Origin: Flavobacterium psychrophilum
GTDB taxonomy: Bacteria; Bacteroidota; Bacteroidia; Flavobacteriales; Flavobacteriaceae
Direction: 5' to 3'
DNA length: 64,000 nucleotides
NCBI GenBank assembly: GCA_945879625.1
Contig: CAMCVA010000011.1
Coordinates: 1-64,000, forward strand
Both the position numbers and the translations under genes were made by a program. The notes beneath the pieces were generated by a model. It saw only the letters and a list, made by a program, of their open reading frames with translations, was not told where the DNA came from and did not search any database. Below, piece after piece: positions 43,685 to 52,010 of the stretch. The stretch's first letter is position 1; each line of letters opens with the position of its first letter.

Positions 43685-44821
43685 ATGAAACATGCCTTTG
43701 CATTTGTGTTGTACACTTGTTGTTGTTTAGTACTGCTACAATGTCAGCAATCCCAAACAGCCTTAAAAACAGGAAGTAAAGAAGCTATTGTGCGCTACGC
43801 CAGTGGCTTTAGCATACAAACCGGAAATCAGTATTCGCTCGTAACAGTCCGCAACCCTTGGCCCAAGGCAACCCAAACCTACACCTATGTGTTTGCCAAA
43901 AAAAACGCAGTTGTTCCCGATAGCTTAAACCGCTTTCCCCTCATTCGGGTTCCGGTGAAACGAGTAGTAGCTACCTCGACTACGCATTTGCCTTCCTTAG
44001 ATCTTTTGGGTGAAAGCAATTCCTTGGTGGGATTTCCGAATCTAAATTACATTTCATCGCCAAACATTCGTACACGCATTGAGCAAGGAAAAGTGGCCGA
44101 ATTGGGAAACAATCAACAAATGAATACCGAACTTTTGCTAAATCTTCGCCCCGATGTAATCATTGGCTACGGAATAGACAATAAAAATACGGGATTAGAT
44201 TTGTTGCAAAAATCAGGTTTGGCCGTTGTATTTAATGGCGATTGGAACGAACAATCTCCGTTGGGCAAAGCCGAATGGATCAAATTCTTTGGCGTTTTAT
44301 ACAGCAAAGAAGTCGAAGCCGAGAAACAATTTAATCAAATAGAAAAAGCCTATTTGGCCACGGTCGAATTGGCCAAAAAAGCAACCAAAAAACCCACCGT
44401 GCTCTCGGGCGCGATGTACCAAGACCAATGGTATTTGCCTCAAGGGGAAAGTTGGGCCGCTCAATTTATAGCTGCAGCCGGCGGAACCTATTTATGGAAA
44501 GACAGCCCCGGCAGCGGAAGTTTGGCCTTACCCTTTGAAGCCGTTTTTGAAAAAGCAGCCCAGGCCGACTTTTGGATAGGTCCTGCGCAATTTACCAGCT
44601 ACCAAGAACTGACGCAAAGCAGTTCGCATTATTCCCAATTTAAAGCCTATCAACAACGCAAGATGGCTACATTTAGCACCAAAAAAGGAAAAACCGGCGG
44701 CATACTCTATTATGAGTTGGCCCCCAACCGACCCGATTTGGTCTTGCAAGATTTAGTAAAAATTTTGCATCCCGAACTACTTCCGCATTACCAGTTGTAT
44801 TTTTTTGCACCTTTACGCTAA
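43685..44821 (+). CDS. Cobalamin-type ABC transporter substrate-binding lipoprotein
   Basis: A periplasmic binding lipoprotein (378 residues) of the BtuF/FecB class. The lipobox is CLVLLQC at the end of the signal sequence. The class III binding fold shows in RVVATSTTHLPSLDLLGE, LLNLRPDVIIGYG and the C-terminal lobe (VLSGAMYQDQWYLPQGESWAAQF). The first ATG is chosen because an upstream TTG falls in the -7 box. Its stop overlaps the permease start (TAATG). B12 specificity is inferred from the neighbouring riboswitch-controlled receptor, and siderophore uptake would be the alternative. Confidence 0.87.
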   Translation: MKHAFAFVLYTCCCLVLLQCQQSQTALKTGSKEAIVRYASGFSIQTGNQYSLVTVRNPWPKATQTYTYVFAKKNAVVPDSLNRFPLIRVPVKRVVATSTTHLPSLDLLGESNSLVGFPNLNYISSPNIRTRIEQGKVAELGNNQQMNTELLLNLRPDVIIGYGIDNKNTGLDLLQKSGLAVVFNGDWNEQSPLGKAEWIKFFGVLYSKEVEAEKQFNQIEKAYLATVELAKKATKKPTVLSGAMYQDQWYLPQGESWAAQFIAAAGGTYLWKDSPGSGSLALPFEAVFEKAAQADFWIGPAQFTSYQELTQSSSHYSQFKAYQQRKMATFSTKKGKTGGILYYELAPNRPDLVLQDLVKILHPELLPHYQLYFFAPLR

Positions 44822-45843
44822 TGTCTTTTTCACCCAAACATATCACCTATTTTGCCCTACTCTTTATCCTTGTAGGCCTATTATTTTGCGCTGATTTGTC
44901 TATGGGTGCCGTGGCTATTCCGGGAGAAGCTGTTTGGCAGGCACTTACTGGTAGTTCGCAAAACAGCAGTTGGGATTACATCGTGTTGGCCTATCGCCTT
45001 CCCAAAGCAATCACAGCGCTATTTGTAGGCATGGGACTTTCGGTGAGTGGCTTGTTGATGCAAACCTTGTTCCGAAATCCGTTGGCGGGACCCTATGTTT
45101 TGGGTTTGAGCTCGGGTTCTAGCTTGGGCGTTGCGGTTGTAATTATGGGCGCAGCGGTTGTTCCTCCTCAATTGAGCAGTATTTTACAAGCACCCTACAG
45201 CATCATATTGGCTTCTTGCGTAGGAAGTTTAGTGGTATTATTGGCCGTATTGGTGGCCGCGCAACGACTCAAAGACACCATGGCCATATTGGTTGTAGGA
45301 CTCATGTTTGGTAGTTTTAGTAGCGCTTTGGTGGCGGTTTTGTCCTATTTTAGTTCGGCCGAGGCCTTGCAAAAATTTACCTTTTGGTCCTTGGGAAGTT
45401 TAGGGAATTTGGGCTGGAACTCCATTGCTATTTTAGGTGGTTGTGTAGCGCTGGGTTTACTGCTCAGCTTGTATACACTCAAAGCCTTGAATGCTTTACT
45501 TTTGGGCGAAAATTATGCCAAAACCCTAGGAATAAAATTTACTCAAACCAAATATATCCTTATTGTAGCCACCGCTATTTTAGCCGGAAGCATTACCGCC
45601 TATGTGGGCCCGATTGCCTTTATTGGCCTGGCGGTTCCGCATTTGGCCAAATTGGTATTTCAAACCAGTCAGCATCAAGTATTATTTATCGCAACAATTC
45701 TATTGGGCGCTGCTGTATTATTACTTTGCGACATACTCACACAGCTTCCAGGAACGAGTATTTTCTTGCCTATTAATGCCATAACCTCCATAATTGGTGC
45801 GCCTATTGTAATTTGGTTATTGGTAAAAAAACAACGACTCTAA
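44821..45843 (+). CDS. FecCD/BtuC-family ABC transporter permease
   Basis: A 340-residue inner-membrane permease with about ten helices. Motifs include LPKAITALFVGMGLSVSGLLMQTLFRNPLAGPYVLG and the coupling-helix region (KYILIVATAILAGSITAYVGPIAFIGLAVPHLAK). It dimerises to form the channel for the substrate delivered by the upstream binding protein. Start and stop both overlap neighbouring genes as TAATG, so the three are translationally coupled. Confidence 0.92.
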   Translation: MSFSPKHITYFALLFILVGLLFCADLSMGAVAIPGEAVWQALTGSSQNSSWDYIVLAYRLPKAITALFVGMGLSVSGLLMQTLFRNPLAGPYVLGLSSGSSLGVAVVIMGAAVVPPQLSSILQAPYSIILASCVGSLVVLLAVLVAAQRLKDTMAILVVGLMFGSFSSALVAVLSYFSSAEALQKFTFWSLGSLGNLGWNSIAILGGCVALGLLLSLYTLKALNALLLGENYAKTLGIKFTQTKYILIVATAILAGSITAYVGPIAFIGLAVPHLAKLVFQTSQHQVLFIATILLGAAVLLLCDILTQLPGTSIFLPINAITSIIGAPIVIWLLVKKQRL

Positions 45844-46625
45844 TGGATATTCCATGCATACAAACTGAAAATTTGATGGTAGGCTATACCAAAAAAAATC
45901 AGCAAAAAATTCTTGCTGCTAAGCTACATTTGCAGGCAAAAAAAGGGCAACTCATTGCCTTGGTTGGGGAAAATGGAGTCGGAAAATCGACAATGTTGCG
46001 CACCCTATGCCAGCTGCAAAAACCACTAGAAGGCAAGGTGAACATTCAAGGTAAAAATGCTGCCGAATACCCGCTTGCCGGATTGGCTAAACAGCTCAGC
46101 GTGGTGTTGACCGAAAAATTACCACCGAGCAATTTGACGGTTTGGGAATTGGTTGCGTTGGGACGTCAGCCGTATACCAATTGGATTGGGCAATTGAGTG
46201 ATGCCGATTTACAAGCCATCAATCATGCCTTGATTGCTACCGATTTGATTGGAATTCAACAACAAAAACACTACACCCTAAGCGATGGTCAACTGCAAAA
46301 AACACTAATTGCCCGCGCATTGGCTCAAGAAACGCCCTTAATTGTACTTGACGAACCCACGACTCATTTGGATTTGGTGCACAAAGTAAAATTGCTAAAA
46401 CTCTTGAAAAACCTGTGTTTACATCAAGGAAAATGCATCCTATTTTCTACGCACGACATAGAAATGGCCTTGGCAATATGTGACGAATTGATTGTGATGA
46501 CACCCGAACAAGTGGTGCAAGGCACTCCTGAAAAGTTGATCGAAACCGGATTGATCGCAGACTTATTTACCGACGATGCCATTCAATTTGACCCCGCCAG
46601 CAAAAAATTTAACTTGACTATTTAA
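45843..46625 (+). CDS. Cobalamin-type ABC transporter ATP-binding protein
   Basis: A 260-residue ATPase that powers the upstream permease. Walker A is GENGVGKST, the signature is LSDGQLQ (one change from LSGGQ), Walker B is LIVLDEPTTHLDL and the switch is STHDIE. The ATG at 45843 overlaps the permease stop, which supports it over the earlier in-frame start. The 3' end overlaps the convergent trmL by 8 nt. Confidence 0.92.
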   Translation: MDIPCIQTENLMVGYTKKNQQKILAAKLHLQAKKGQLIALVGENGVGKSTMLRTLCQLQKPLEGKVNIQGKNAAEYPLAGLAKQLSVVLTEKLPPSNLTVWELVALGRQPYTNWIGQLSDADLQAINHALIATDLIGIQQQKHYTLSDGQLQKTLIARALAQETPLIVLDEPTTHLDLVHKVKLLKLLKNLCLHQGKCILFSTHDIEMALAICDELIVMTPEQVVQGTPEKLIETGLIADLFTDDAIQFDPASKKFNLTI

Positions 46626-47070
46626 TCTGTAGCTGCCGCTTGGCTTCGCCGATTACAAAGGCACAGGCATTGGCCAAATTAAAACTGCGCACCAATGGCG
46701 AAATGGGAATTTTGAGGTGCTGATTAAATTGCGCCAACACAACCGGAGACAAGCCCACACTTTCTTTGCCAAACACCAACCAATCGCCGTCTTGAAATTG
46801 CGCATCCAAGTAGGACGTTTCGGCATGCGAACTAAAGAGAAATACCCGAGAAGGATCGGGAATTTGGGCGACCCATTCGGCAACATTGGCATATTGAACC
46901 CAATCCAAATGCACCCAATAATCCAAGCCCGATCGCTTGAGGTTTTTGTCGGTGATTTCAAACCCAAACGGATGAATCAAATGCAAGCGGCTTTCGGTGC
47001 CCACACACAAGCGACCAATATTTCCGGTATTGTTGGGGATTTCGGGTTCGACTAAAACGATATTCAGCAT
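46618..47070 (-). CDS. trmL: tRNA (cytidine/uridine-34 2'-O)-methyltransferase
   Basis: A 150-residue SPOUT methyltransferase that modifies the wobble base of tRNA-Leu isoacceptors. The motifs are LVEPEIPNNTGNIGRLC, HLIHPFGFEITDKNLKRSGLDYW, DWLVFGKESVGL and the knot ending IPISPLVRSFNLANACAFVIGE. It ends by overlapping the ABC ATPase gene and lies 10 nt downstream of a pseudouridine synthase gene. Confidence 0.93.
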   Translation of the reverse strand: MLNIVLVEPEIPNNTGNIGRLCVGTESRLHLIHPFGFEITDKNLKRSGLDYWVHLDWVQYANVAEWVAQIPDPSRVFLFSSHAETSYLDAQFQDGDWLVFGKESVGLSPVVLAQFNQHLKIPISPLVRSFNLANACAFVIGEAKRQLQIK

Positions 47071-47080
47071 GTATGTCTAT

Positions 47081-47647
47081 TTATATGTTAAATTCATCTA
47101 CTTCAAGCACTTGAGCCGCTTGTAGGCTGCCCAAAGATATCGAGCCAATGCGCACGCGTACCAAACGCAAGGTAGGAAAACCCACCGCCGAGGTCATTTT
47201 GCGCACCTGACGAAATTTCCCTTCTTTGAGCGTAATCGAAACCCAAGAAGTTGGTCCATGGCGCTCGTCTCTAATTTTCTTTCCGCGTGCACCAAAATCG
47301 GGAATTGTTTCGGGGATATAAGCCACGCAGGATTTGGTTTGGTATTTCTTGCCTTCAAACCCAATTTCGACTCCAGCTTGCAATTGATTGACCGCTGCTG
47401 GGGTAATGAGTCCATCTACTTGCGCATAGTATTCTTTTTCTACTTTACTGCTGCAAATGTAATCGCTCACTTTTCCATTGGTGGTAAGCAACAACAAACC
47501 TTCCGAATCTTCATCCAAACGACCAATGGCCATGGTGCCTGCGGGAAAATCATACAATTCGCCCAACAATTTTTTCTCGCGTTTGAGTTCGTAGACAAAT
47601 TGGCTCAAATAACCGTAGGGTTTGTGGATAATAAAATGGCGATGCAT
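47081..47647 (-). CDS. RluE-like pseudouridine synthase
   Basis: A 188-residue RsuA/RluB/E/F-family enzyme without an S4 domain, as in RluE. It isomerises a uridine in 23S rRNA (U2457 in E. coli). The catalytic Asp is in GRLDEDSEGLLLLTTNG. Other motifs are KPYGYLSQF near the N-terminus and EGKFRQVRKM. It forms a small RNA-modification operon with trmL. Confidence 0.88.
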   Translation of the reverse strand: MHRHFIIHKPYGYLSQFVYELKREKKLLGELYDFPAGTMAIGRLDEDSEGLLLLTTNGKVSDYICSSKVEKEYYAQVDGLITPAAVNQLQAGVEIGFEGKKYQTKSCVAYIPETIPDFGARGKKIRDERHGPTSWVSITLKEGKFRQVRKMTSAVGFPTLRLVRVRIGSISLGSLQAAQVLEVDEFNI

Positions 47648-47792
47648 GGAATCGGTTTTGACCTACAAAACTACTCATTTGACTGGCATCTGTTAATACC
47701 TATATCAAAAATGTTGACAACTCGACGCAACTTCGAAATACACTGCAACTTGAATTGTTTATTTTTACACTTCGTCTAAACCATCAAAAATT

Positions 47793-49136
47793 ATGATTTC
47801 AACAGCCATCTCTCTTCTCTTATTTATTGTTGCCTTGGGCAGCGGAATTGCAATCGGTAAACTCGTATTTGCTACCAAAGGCAGCGCCGAAAAAGCAAAT
47901 TTAGAATCACAAATCAAGGCTTTAAACTTGGCCCAAACCGAAGCCAAAGAACAAAATCAGCGCATACAAAACGAAAAAGAAACCATACGCGTCGAACGCG
48001 AACGATTGGCCGTAGCGCTCTCCCGCAAGGAAAGTGATTATGATTACTTGCTAGTTCGTCAACAAGAACAAAAAGAAGAATTTGCCGACTTGCAAGCCAA
48101 GTTCACCAAAGAATTCGAAAATTTGGCCAATAAAATTTTTGAGGAAAAATCTACCAAATTTACCGCTCAAAACAAAGAAAATATGGATCAGTTGCTCAAT
48201 CCGTTGCAACAGAAAATTCAAAATTTTGAGAAAAAAGTAGAAGATTCGCACAAAGAAGCTTTAGTCAATAATGTTACCCTGCGCGAACAAATTATCAACC
48301 TAACCAGTTTGAATGAAAAAATGAGCCAAGAGGCCATAAACCTGACCAAAGCCTTGAAAGGCGACAGCAAAATGCAGGGCAATTGGGGTGAATTAATTTT
48401 GGAACGCGTCTTGGAAAAATCGGGTTTAGAAAAAGACCGCGAATATTTTGTACAACTAGCGCACACCGATCCACAAGGCAATCGCGTATTTCCCGATGTG
48501 GTGATTCAGCTGCCCGACGGCAAAAAAATGATTGTCGATTCTAAAGTTTCGCTCACCGCTTATGAAAAATATGCCAACGAAGATGACACCACCCTGAAGG
48601 CAACTTACCTAAAAGAACACGTGAATTCCATTCGCCGTCATGTTGAACAATTGGGTGATAAAAATTACCACGACTTGTACCAAATAGAAAGTCCTGATTT
48701 TGTATTGTTATTTATTCCGATTGAACCGGCCTTTGCAGCGGCCCTAAACGAAGACACTACGTTGTACAACAAGGCTTTTGAGAAAAACATTGTGATCGTA
48801 ACGCCTTCTACCCTTTTGGCGACCTTGCGCACCATCGACAGCATGTGGGCCAACCAAAAGCAACAAGAAAACGCCTATGAAATTGCCCGACAAGCTGGCG
48901 CTTTGTATGATAAGTTTGAAGGTTTTGTAACCGATTTGATTCGCATTGGCAAAAAAATTGACGAGAGCAAAACGGAATATGATGGGGCCATGAATAAACT
49001 AAAAGAAGGCAAAGGCAACCTGATTACCAGTGTAGAAAAATTGAAAAAAATGGGCGCCAAAGCCAAAAAATCATTGCCTGAGCAGTTGCTTAGAGATTCC
49101 GAAGAAGAATTGGGTGATTTTGGAGAGAATTCCTAA
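47793..49136 (+). CDS. rmuC: DNA recombination protein RmuC
   Basis: A 447-residue protein that limits rearrangement at inverted repeats and is probably a nuclease-like factor. It has an N-terminal membrane helix (ISTAISLLLFIVALGSGIAIG) and a long coiled coil (about 30-170). The RmuC core follows: KMQGNWGELILERVLEKSGL, PDVVIQLPDGKKMIVDSKVSL, and EPAFAAALN followed by IVTPSTLLATLRTID. The length fits. It is monocistronic. Confidence 0.94.
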   Translation: MISTAISLLLFIVALGSGIAIGKLVFATKGSAEKANLESQIKALNLAQTEAKEQNQRIQNEKETIRVERERLAVALSRKESDYDYLLVRQQEQKEEFADLQAKFTKEFENLANKIFEEKSTKFTAQNKENMDQLLNPLQQKIQNFEKKVEDSHKEALVNNVTLREQIINLTSLNEKMSQEAINLTKALKGDSKMQGNWGELILERVLEKSGLEKDREYFVQLAHTDPQGNRVFPDVVIQLPDGKKMIVDSKVSLTAYEKYANEDDTTLKATYLKEHVNSIRRHVEQLGDKNYHDLYQIESPDFVLLFIPIEPAFAAALNEDTTLYNKAFEKNIVIVTPSTLLATLRTIDSMWANQKQQENAYEIARQAGALYDKFEGFVTDLIRIGKKIDESKTEYDGAMNKLKEGKGNLITSVEKLKKMGAKAKKSLPEQLLRDSEEELGDFGENS

Positions 49137-49191
49137 AAAAAATGGCGATTCACTTATTTTTTTTATTATTTTTGAATCCTTAGAGTAAGAC

Positions 49192-50319
49192 ATGTTAAAA
49201 AATTATCTTTTACTGTTTGGTATACTTATTCTTTTCTCGGCGTGTAGTCAAGAAGAATCAGCCTACATCAATCTCGATTCAGCCAAAAATGGCGGGAGTG
49301 TTTCAGCACCCGTTAAATTTGATCTAACTCAGGTTCCTTTCGCTAAACTTTCTGATTATCATTTTTTTGTGGGTGAATTAAAAAACCAAACCCCAGCCTA
49401 TGCGGTTTTGCCTTACCAACCCGCTAGTTCTTTGTTTTCTGACTACGCACACAAAAAGCGATTTGTTTGGCTTCCCAAAAACACAAAGGCTTCCTACAAT
49501 GGCGCCGAAAATGTGTTGGAATTTCCGGTTGGTGCTGTACTGATTAAAACATTTTACTACGATAATGTACAACCGGCAAATACCACCAAAATTATTGAAA
49601 CCCGTTTGCTTATTCGCAAAGCCGACGGATGGAAACTCTACGATTACATTTGGAATGAACAACAAACAGAAGCCTATTTAGATACCGATGGTAATGGTAT
49701 TTTTGTTCCCGTAACCTGGATAGAAAATGGCAGCACCAAAAGCACTACTTATAAAATTCCTTCACAAACCGAATGCGTCACCTGTCATAAAATAAATATC
49801 AATCAATCGGCGAATGGCGAAAAAGAAACACCAATAGGTCCTAAACCACAAAATTTAAATACGCTTTACAACTACGGAACGACCTCCAAGAATCAATTAG
49901 AAAAATGGAAACAAATGGGCTACATTGACAATACATTGCCCGCCATTTCGAGTATTTTTTCTACAGTAGATTGGCGTGACACCTCCAAATCACTTGTATT
50001 ACGTGCCCGTTCCTACATCGATATTAATTGTGCACATTGCCATCGCGTTGGCGGACATTGTGATTATGTACCGCAACGTTTTGATTTTAGCAACACCAAT
50101 AATTATACACTTGGAATTTGCTTAACGCCCCTTTTCCAGGTGCCCGATCATCCCTATGTCATCAACGCTGGAAATGCCGATCAATCAGAATTAGTATATC
50201 GCTTAGACACCAATGAAGGCTCCGAGATGATGCCAATTATTGGCCGCACGCTTATACACGATGAAGGCGTTCAATTAATTAAAGATTGGATTAATTCACT
50301 TGATCCTATTTGCCCATAA
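49192..50319 (+). CDS. SO2930-family dihaem c-type cytochrome lipoprotein
   Basis: A 375-residue lipoprotein with lipobox LILFSAC. Two haem-binding CxxCH motifs are visible, CVTCHK (about residue 200) and CAHCHR (about residue 282), both followed by the SO2930-type region (LVYRLDTNEGSEMMPIIGRTL). It probably works in the periplasm or on the surface in electron transfer, with an unknown partner. TATTTTTG at 49167-49174 is a likely -7 box. It overlaps the next gene's longer frame but is 26 nt from its likely start. Confidence 0.82.
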   Translation: MLKNYLLLFGILILFSACSQEESAYINLDSAKNGGSVSAPVKFDLTQVPFAKLSDYHFFVGELKNQTPAYAVLPYQPASSLFSDYAHKKRFVWLPKNTKASYNGAENVLEFPVGAVLIKTFYYDNVQPANTTKIIETRLLIRKADGWKLYDYIWNEQQTEAYLDTDGNGIFVPVTWIENGSTKSTTYKIPSQTECVTCHKININQSANGEKETPIGPKPQNLNTLYNYGTTSKNQLEKWKQMGYIDNTLPAISSIFSTVDWRDTSKSLVLRARSYIDINCAHCHRVGGHCDYVPQRFDFSNTNNYTLGICLTPLFQVPDHPYVINAGNADQSELVYRLDTNEGSEMMPIIGRTLIHDEGVQLIKDWINSLDPICP

Positions 50320-50345
50320 CCACAAAAACCAAAATTACTTTACTT

Positions 50346-51959
50346 ATGAAAAAACTGTACTTTATTACTGCATTTCTTGGGGTAACTTCCTCAATTTTTG
50401 CTCAAGGAATTACCTTTACTCCCTTCACTTTTGGGGGAACTGCCAACATTTGTTGTGTAGCCGACATGAATCACGATTATTTGGATGACGTCGTAACGGT
50501 GAATTCTACCACCGTGAAAATTTATTCTCAAAATACCGACGGCACCTTTACTACTTCAGCGATTCCTTTGGGTGGCACAGTGAGTGTGGCCGACTGGAGT
50601 ATTGCTGCTGCTGATTATGATCGCAATGGCTATAGCGATATCGTACTTGGTAACGGTAGCCGTGTAACCTTGTTGAAAGCCAGTGATGATGGGACTAATT
50701 ATACCATCGTTTCTTACCCAGAAAATATTTTTACCCAACGCACCAACTTTGTAGACATCAATAACGATGGTCATTTGGATTTATGGGCATGTCATGATGT
50801 GAATCAAAACCATCCCTACAGAAATGATGGAAATGGAAATTTGATTTTTGATTATTCTTTATTCCCTACAAGTGACGAAGGAGGAAATTATGCAACGATT
50901 TGGACTGACTACGATAACGATGGTGATGTAGATATGTATGAGGCCAAATGTCGCGGTGGAGCACCAGTTGGTGATGCCAGAAGAATTAATATTTTGTACC
51001 AAAATGACGGAACTGGAACGTATACCGATGTTGCACTTTTTGCAGGTGTAAATGACGGTGCACAATCATGGTCGACTGCTGCGGAAGATTTTGATAACGA
51101 TGGCGATATAGATTTTTTACTTTCTAATATCTCAGATCAAAACCGCATGTACAGAAATAACGGCGACGGAACCTTTACCGACATCTATGACTCGACCGGC
51201 ATCGCTCCTCAGGTAGGATCTTGGGAATTACAAGCAGCTGATTTTAACAACGATGGCCATGTTGATTTCTTTTGGCAAAACGGAAAAGAATTGTACATGA
51301 ACAATGGCAATATGACCTTTACTGGTTATGATTTACCTTTTAGCGAAGGAGCACTTGGCGATCTAAACAACGATGGGTTCTTAGATGTTCAAATGGGTTC
51401 AAAAATATACTTCAACAGCGGAAACCCAAACAAGTGGTTAAAAGTACAACTAGAAGGTGTAGAGAGCAACATACATGGTATTGCTGCACGTGTTGAAATC
51501 TATGGTGCATGGGGCAAACAAATTCGTGAAATTAGAAGCGGACAAGGTTTTAGCCACATGAGTACCATGAATGCTCATTTTGGAATTGGAACCGCTAGTG
51601 GAATTGACAAAGTAATCGTACGTTGGCCTTCTGGTACTGTGGACGAAATACTGAATGTTTCTAGTAACCAATCTCTTACTGTAGTTGAAGGAGCTTTCCC
51701 GTTGAGTACCGTTAGTCCCTCACAAAGCAAATTGCGTTTAGCTCCAAATCCGGCTAAAGACGTTGTATATGTTAGCGCTACTGCAGCAAGTACCGAATTA
51801 AGCACGTATCAGATTGTTGATTTAAGCGGCAGAAACATCGCAAACGGTGCGTTAGTAAACCAAATGATTCAAGTAAGTGCGCTTTCAAATGGCACTTATT
51901 TTATTCAATTTACAGACAAACAAGGGAACCGTTATACGGAGAAGTTTATCAAAAACTAA
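50346..51959 (+). CDS. FG-GAP/VCBS-repeat and UnbV/ASPIC secreted protein with T9SS sorting domain
   Basis: A 537-residue exported protein. A signal peptide (KKLYFITAFLGVTSSIFAQ) is followed by six or seven FG-GAP/VCBS repeats with calcium-binding DxNxDGxxD loops (DINNDGHLDLWA, DYDNDGDVDMYE, DFDNDGDIDFLL). They form a beta-propeller. A UnbV/ASPIC domain (VRWPSGTVDEIL) and a type A sorting domain (LRLAPNPAKDVVYVS) complete it. The ATG at 50346 gives the signal peptide. It was probably cotranscribed with the dihaem cytochrome, as such CRTAC1-like proteins often neighbour cytochromes. Confidence 0.87.
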   Translation: MKKLYFITAFLGVTSSIFAQGITFTPFTFGGTANICCVADMNHDYLDDVVTVNSTTVKIYSQNTDGTFTTSAIPLGGTVSVADWSIAAADYDRNGYSDIVLGNGSRVTLLKASDDGTNYTIVSYPENIFTQRTNFVDINNDGHLDLWACHDVNQNHPYRNDGNGNLIFDYSLFPTSDEGGNYATIWTDYDNDGDVDMYEAKCRGGAPVGDARRINILYQNDGTGTYTDVALFAGVNDGAQSWSTAAEDFDNDGDIDFLLSNISDQNRMYRNNGDGTFTDIYDSTGIAPQVGSWELQAADFNNDGHVDFFWQNGKELYMNNGNMTFTGYDLPFSEGALGDLNNDGFLDVQMGSKIYFNSGNPNKWLKVQLEGVESNIHGIAARVEIYGAWGKQIREIRSGQGFSHMSTMNAHFGIGTASGIDKVIVRWPSGTVDEILNVSSNQSLTVVEGAFPLSTVSPSQSKLRLAPNPAKDVVYVSATAASTELSTYQIVDLSGRNIANGALVNQMIQVSALSNGTYFIQFTDKQGNRYTEKFIKN

Positions 51960-51975
51960 TCTTATTTCTCCCAAT

Positions 51976-52010
51976 AAAAAAAGGGCTGCAATCGTGCAGC
52001 CCTTTTTTTA
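51976..52010. terminator. Bidirectional terminator between convergent genes
   Basis: A run of A, GGGCTGC (51983-51989), loop AATCGT, GCAGCCC (51996-52002), then a run of T. It works for the plus-strand VCBS gene and the minus-strand CotH gene. Confidence 0.9.
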
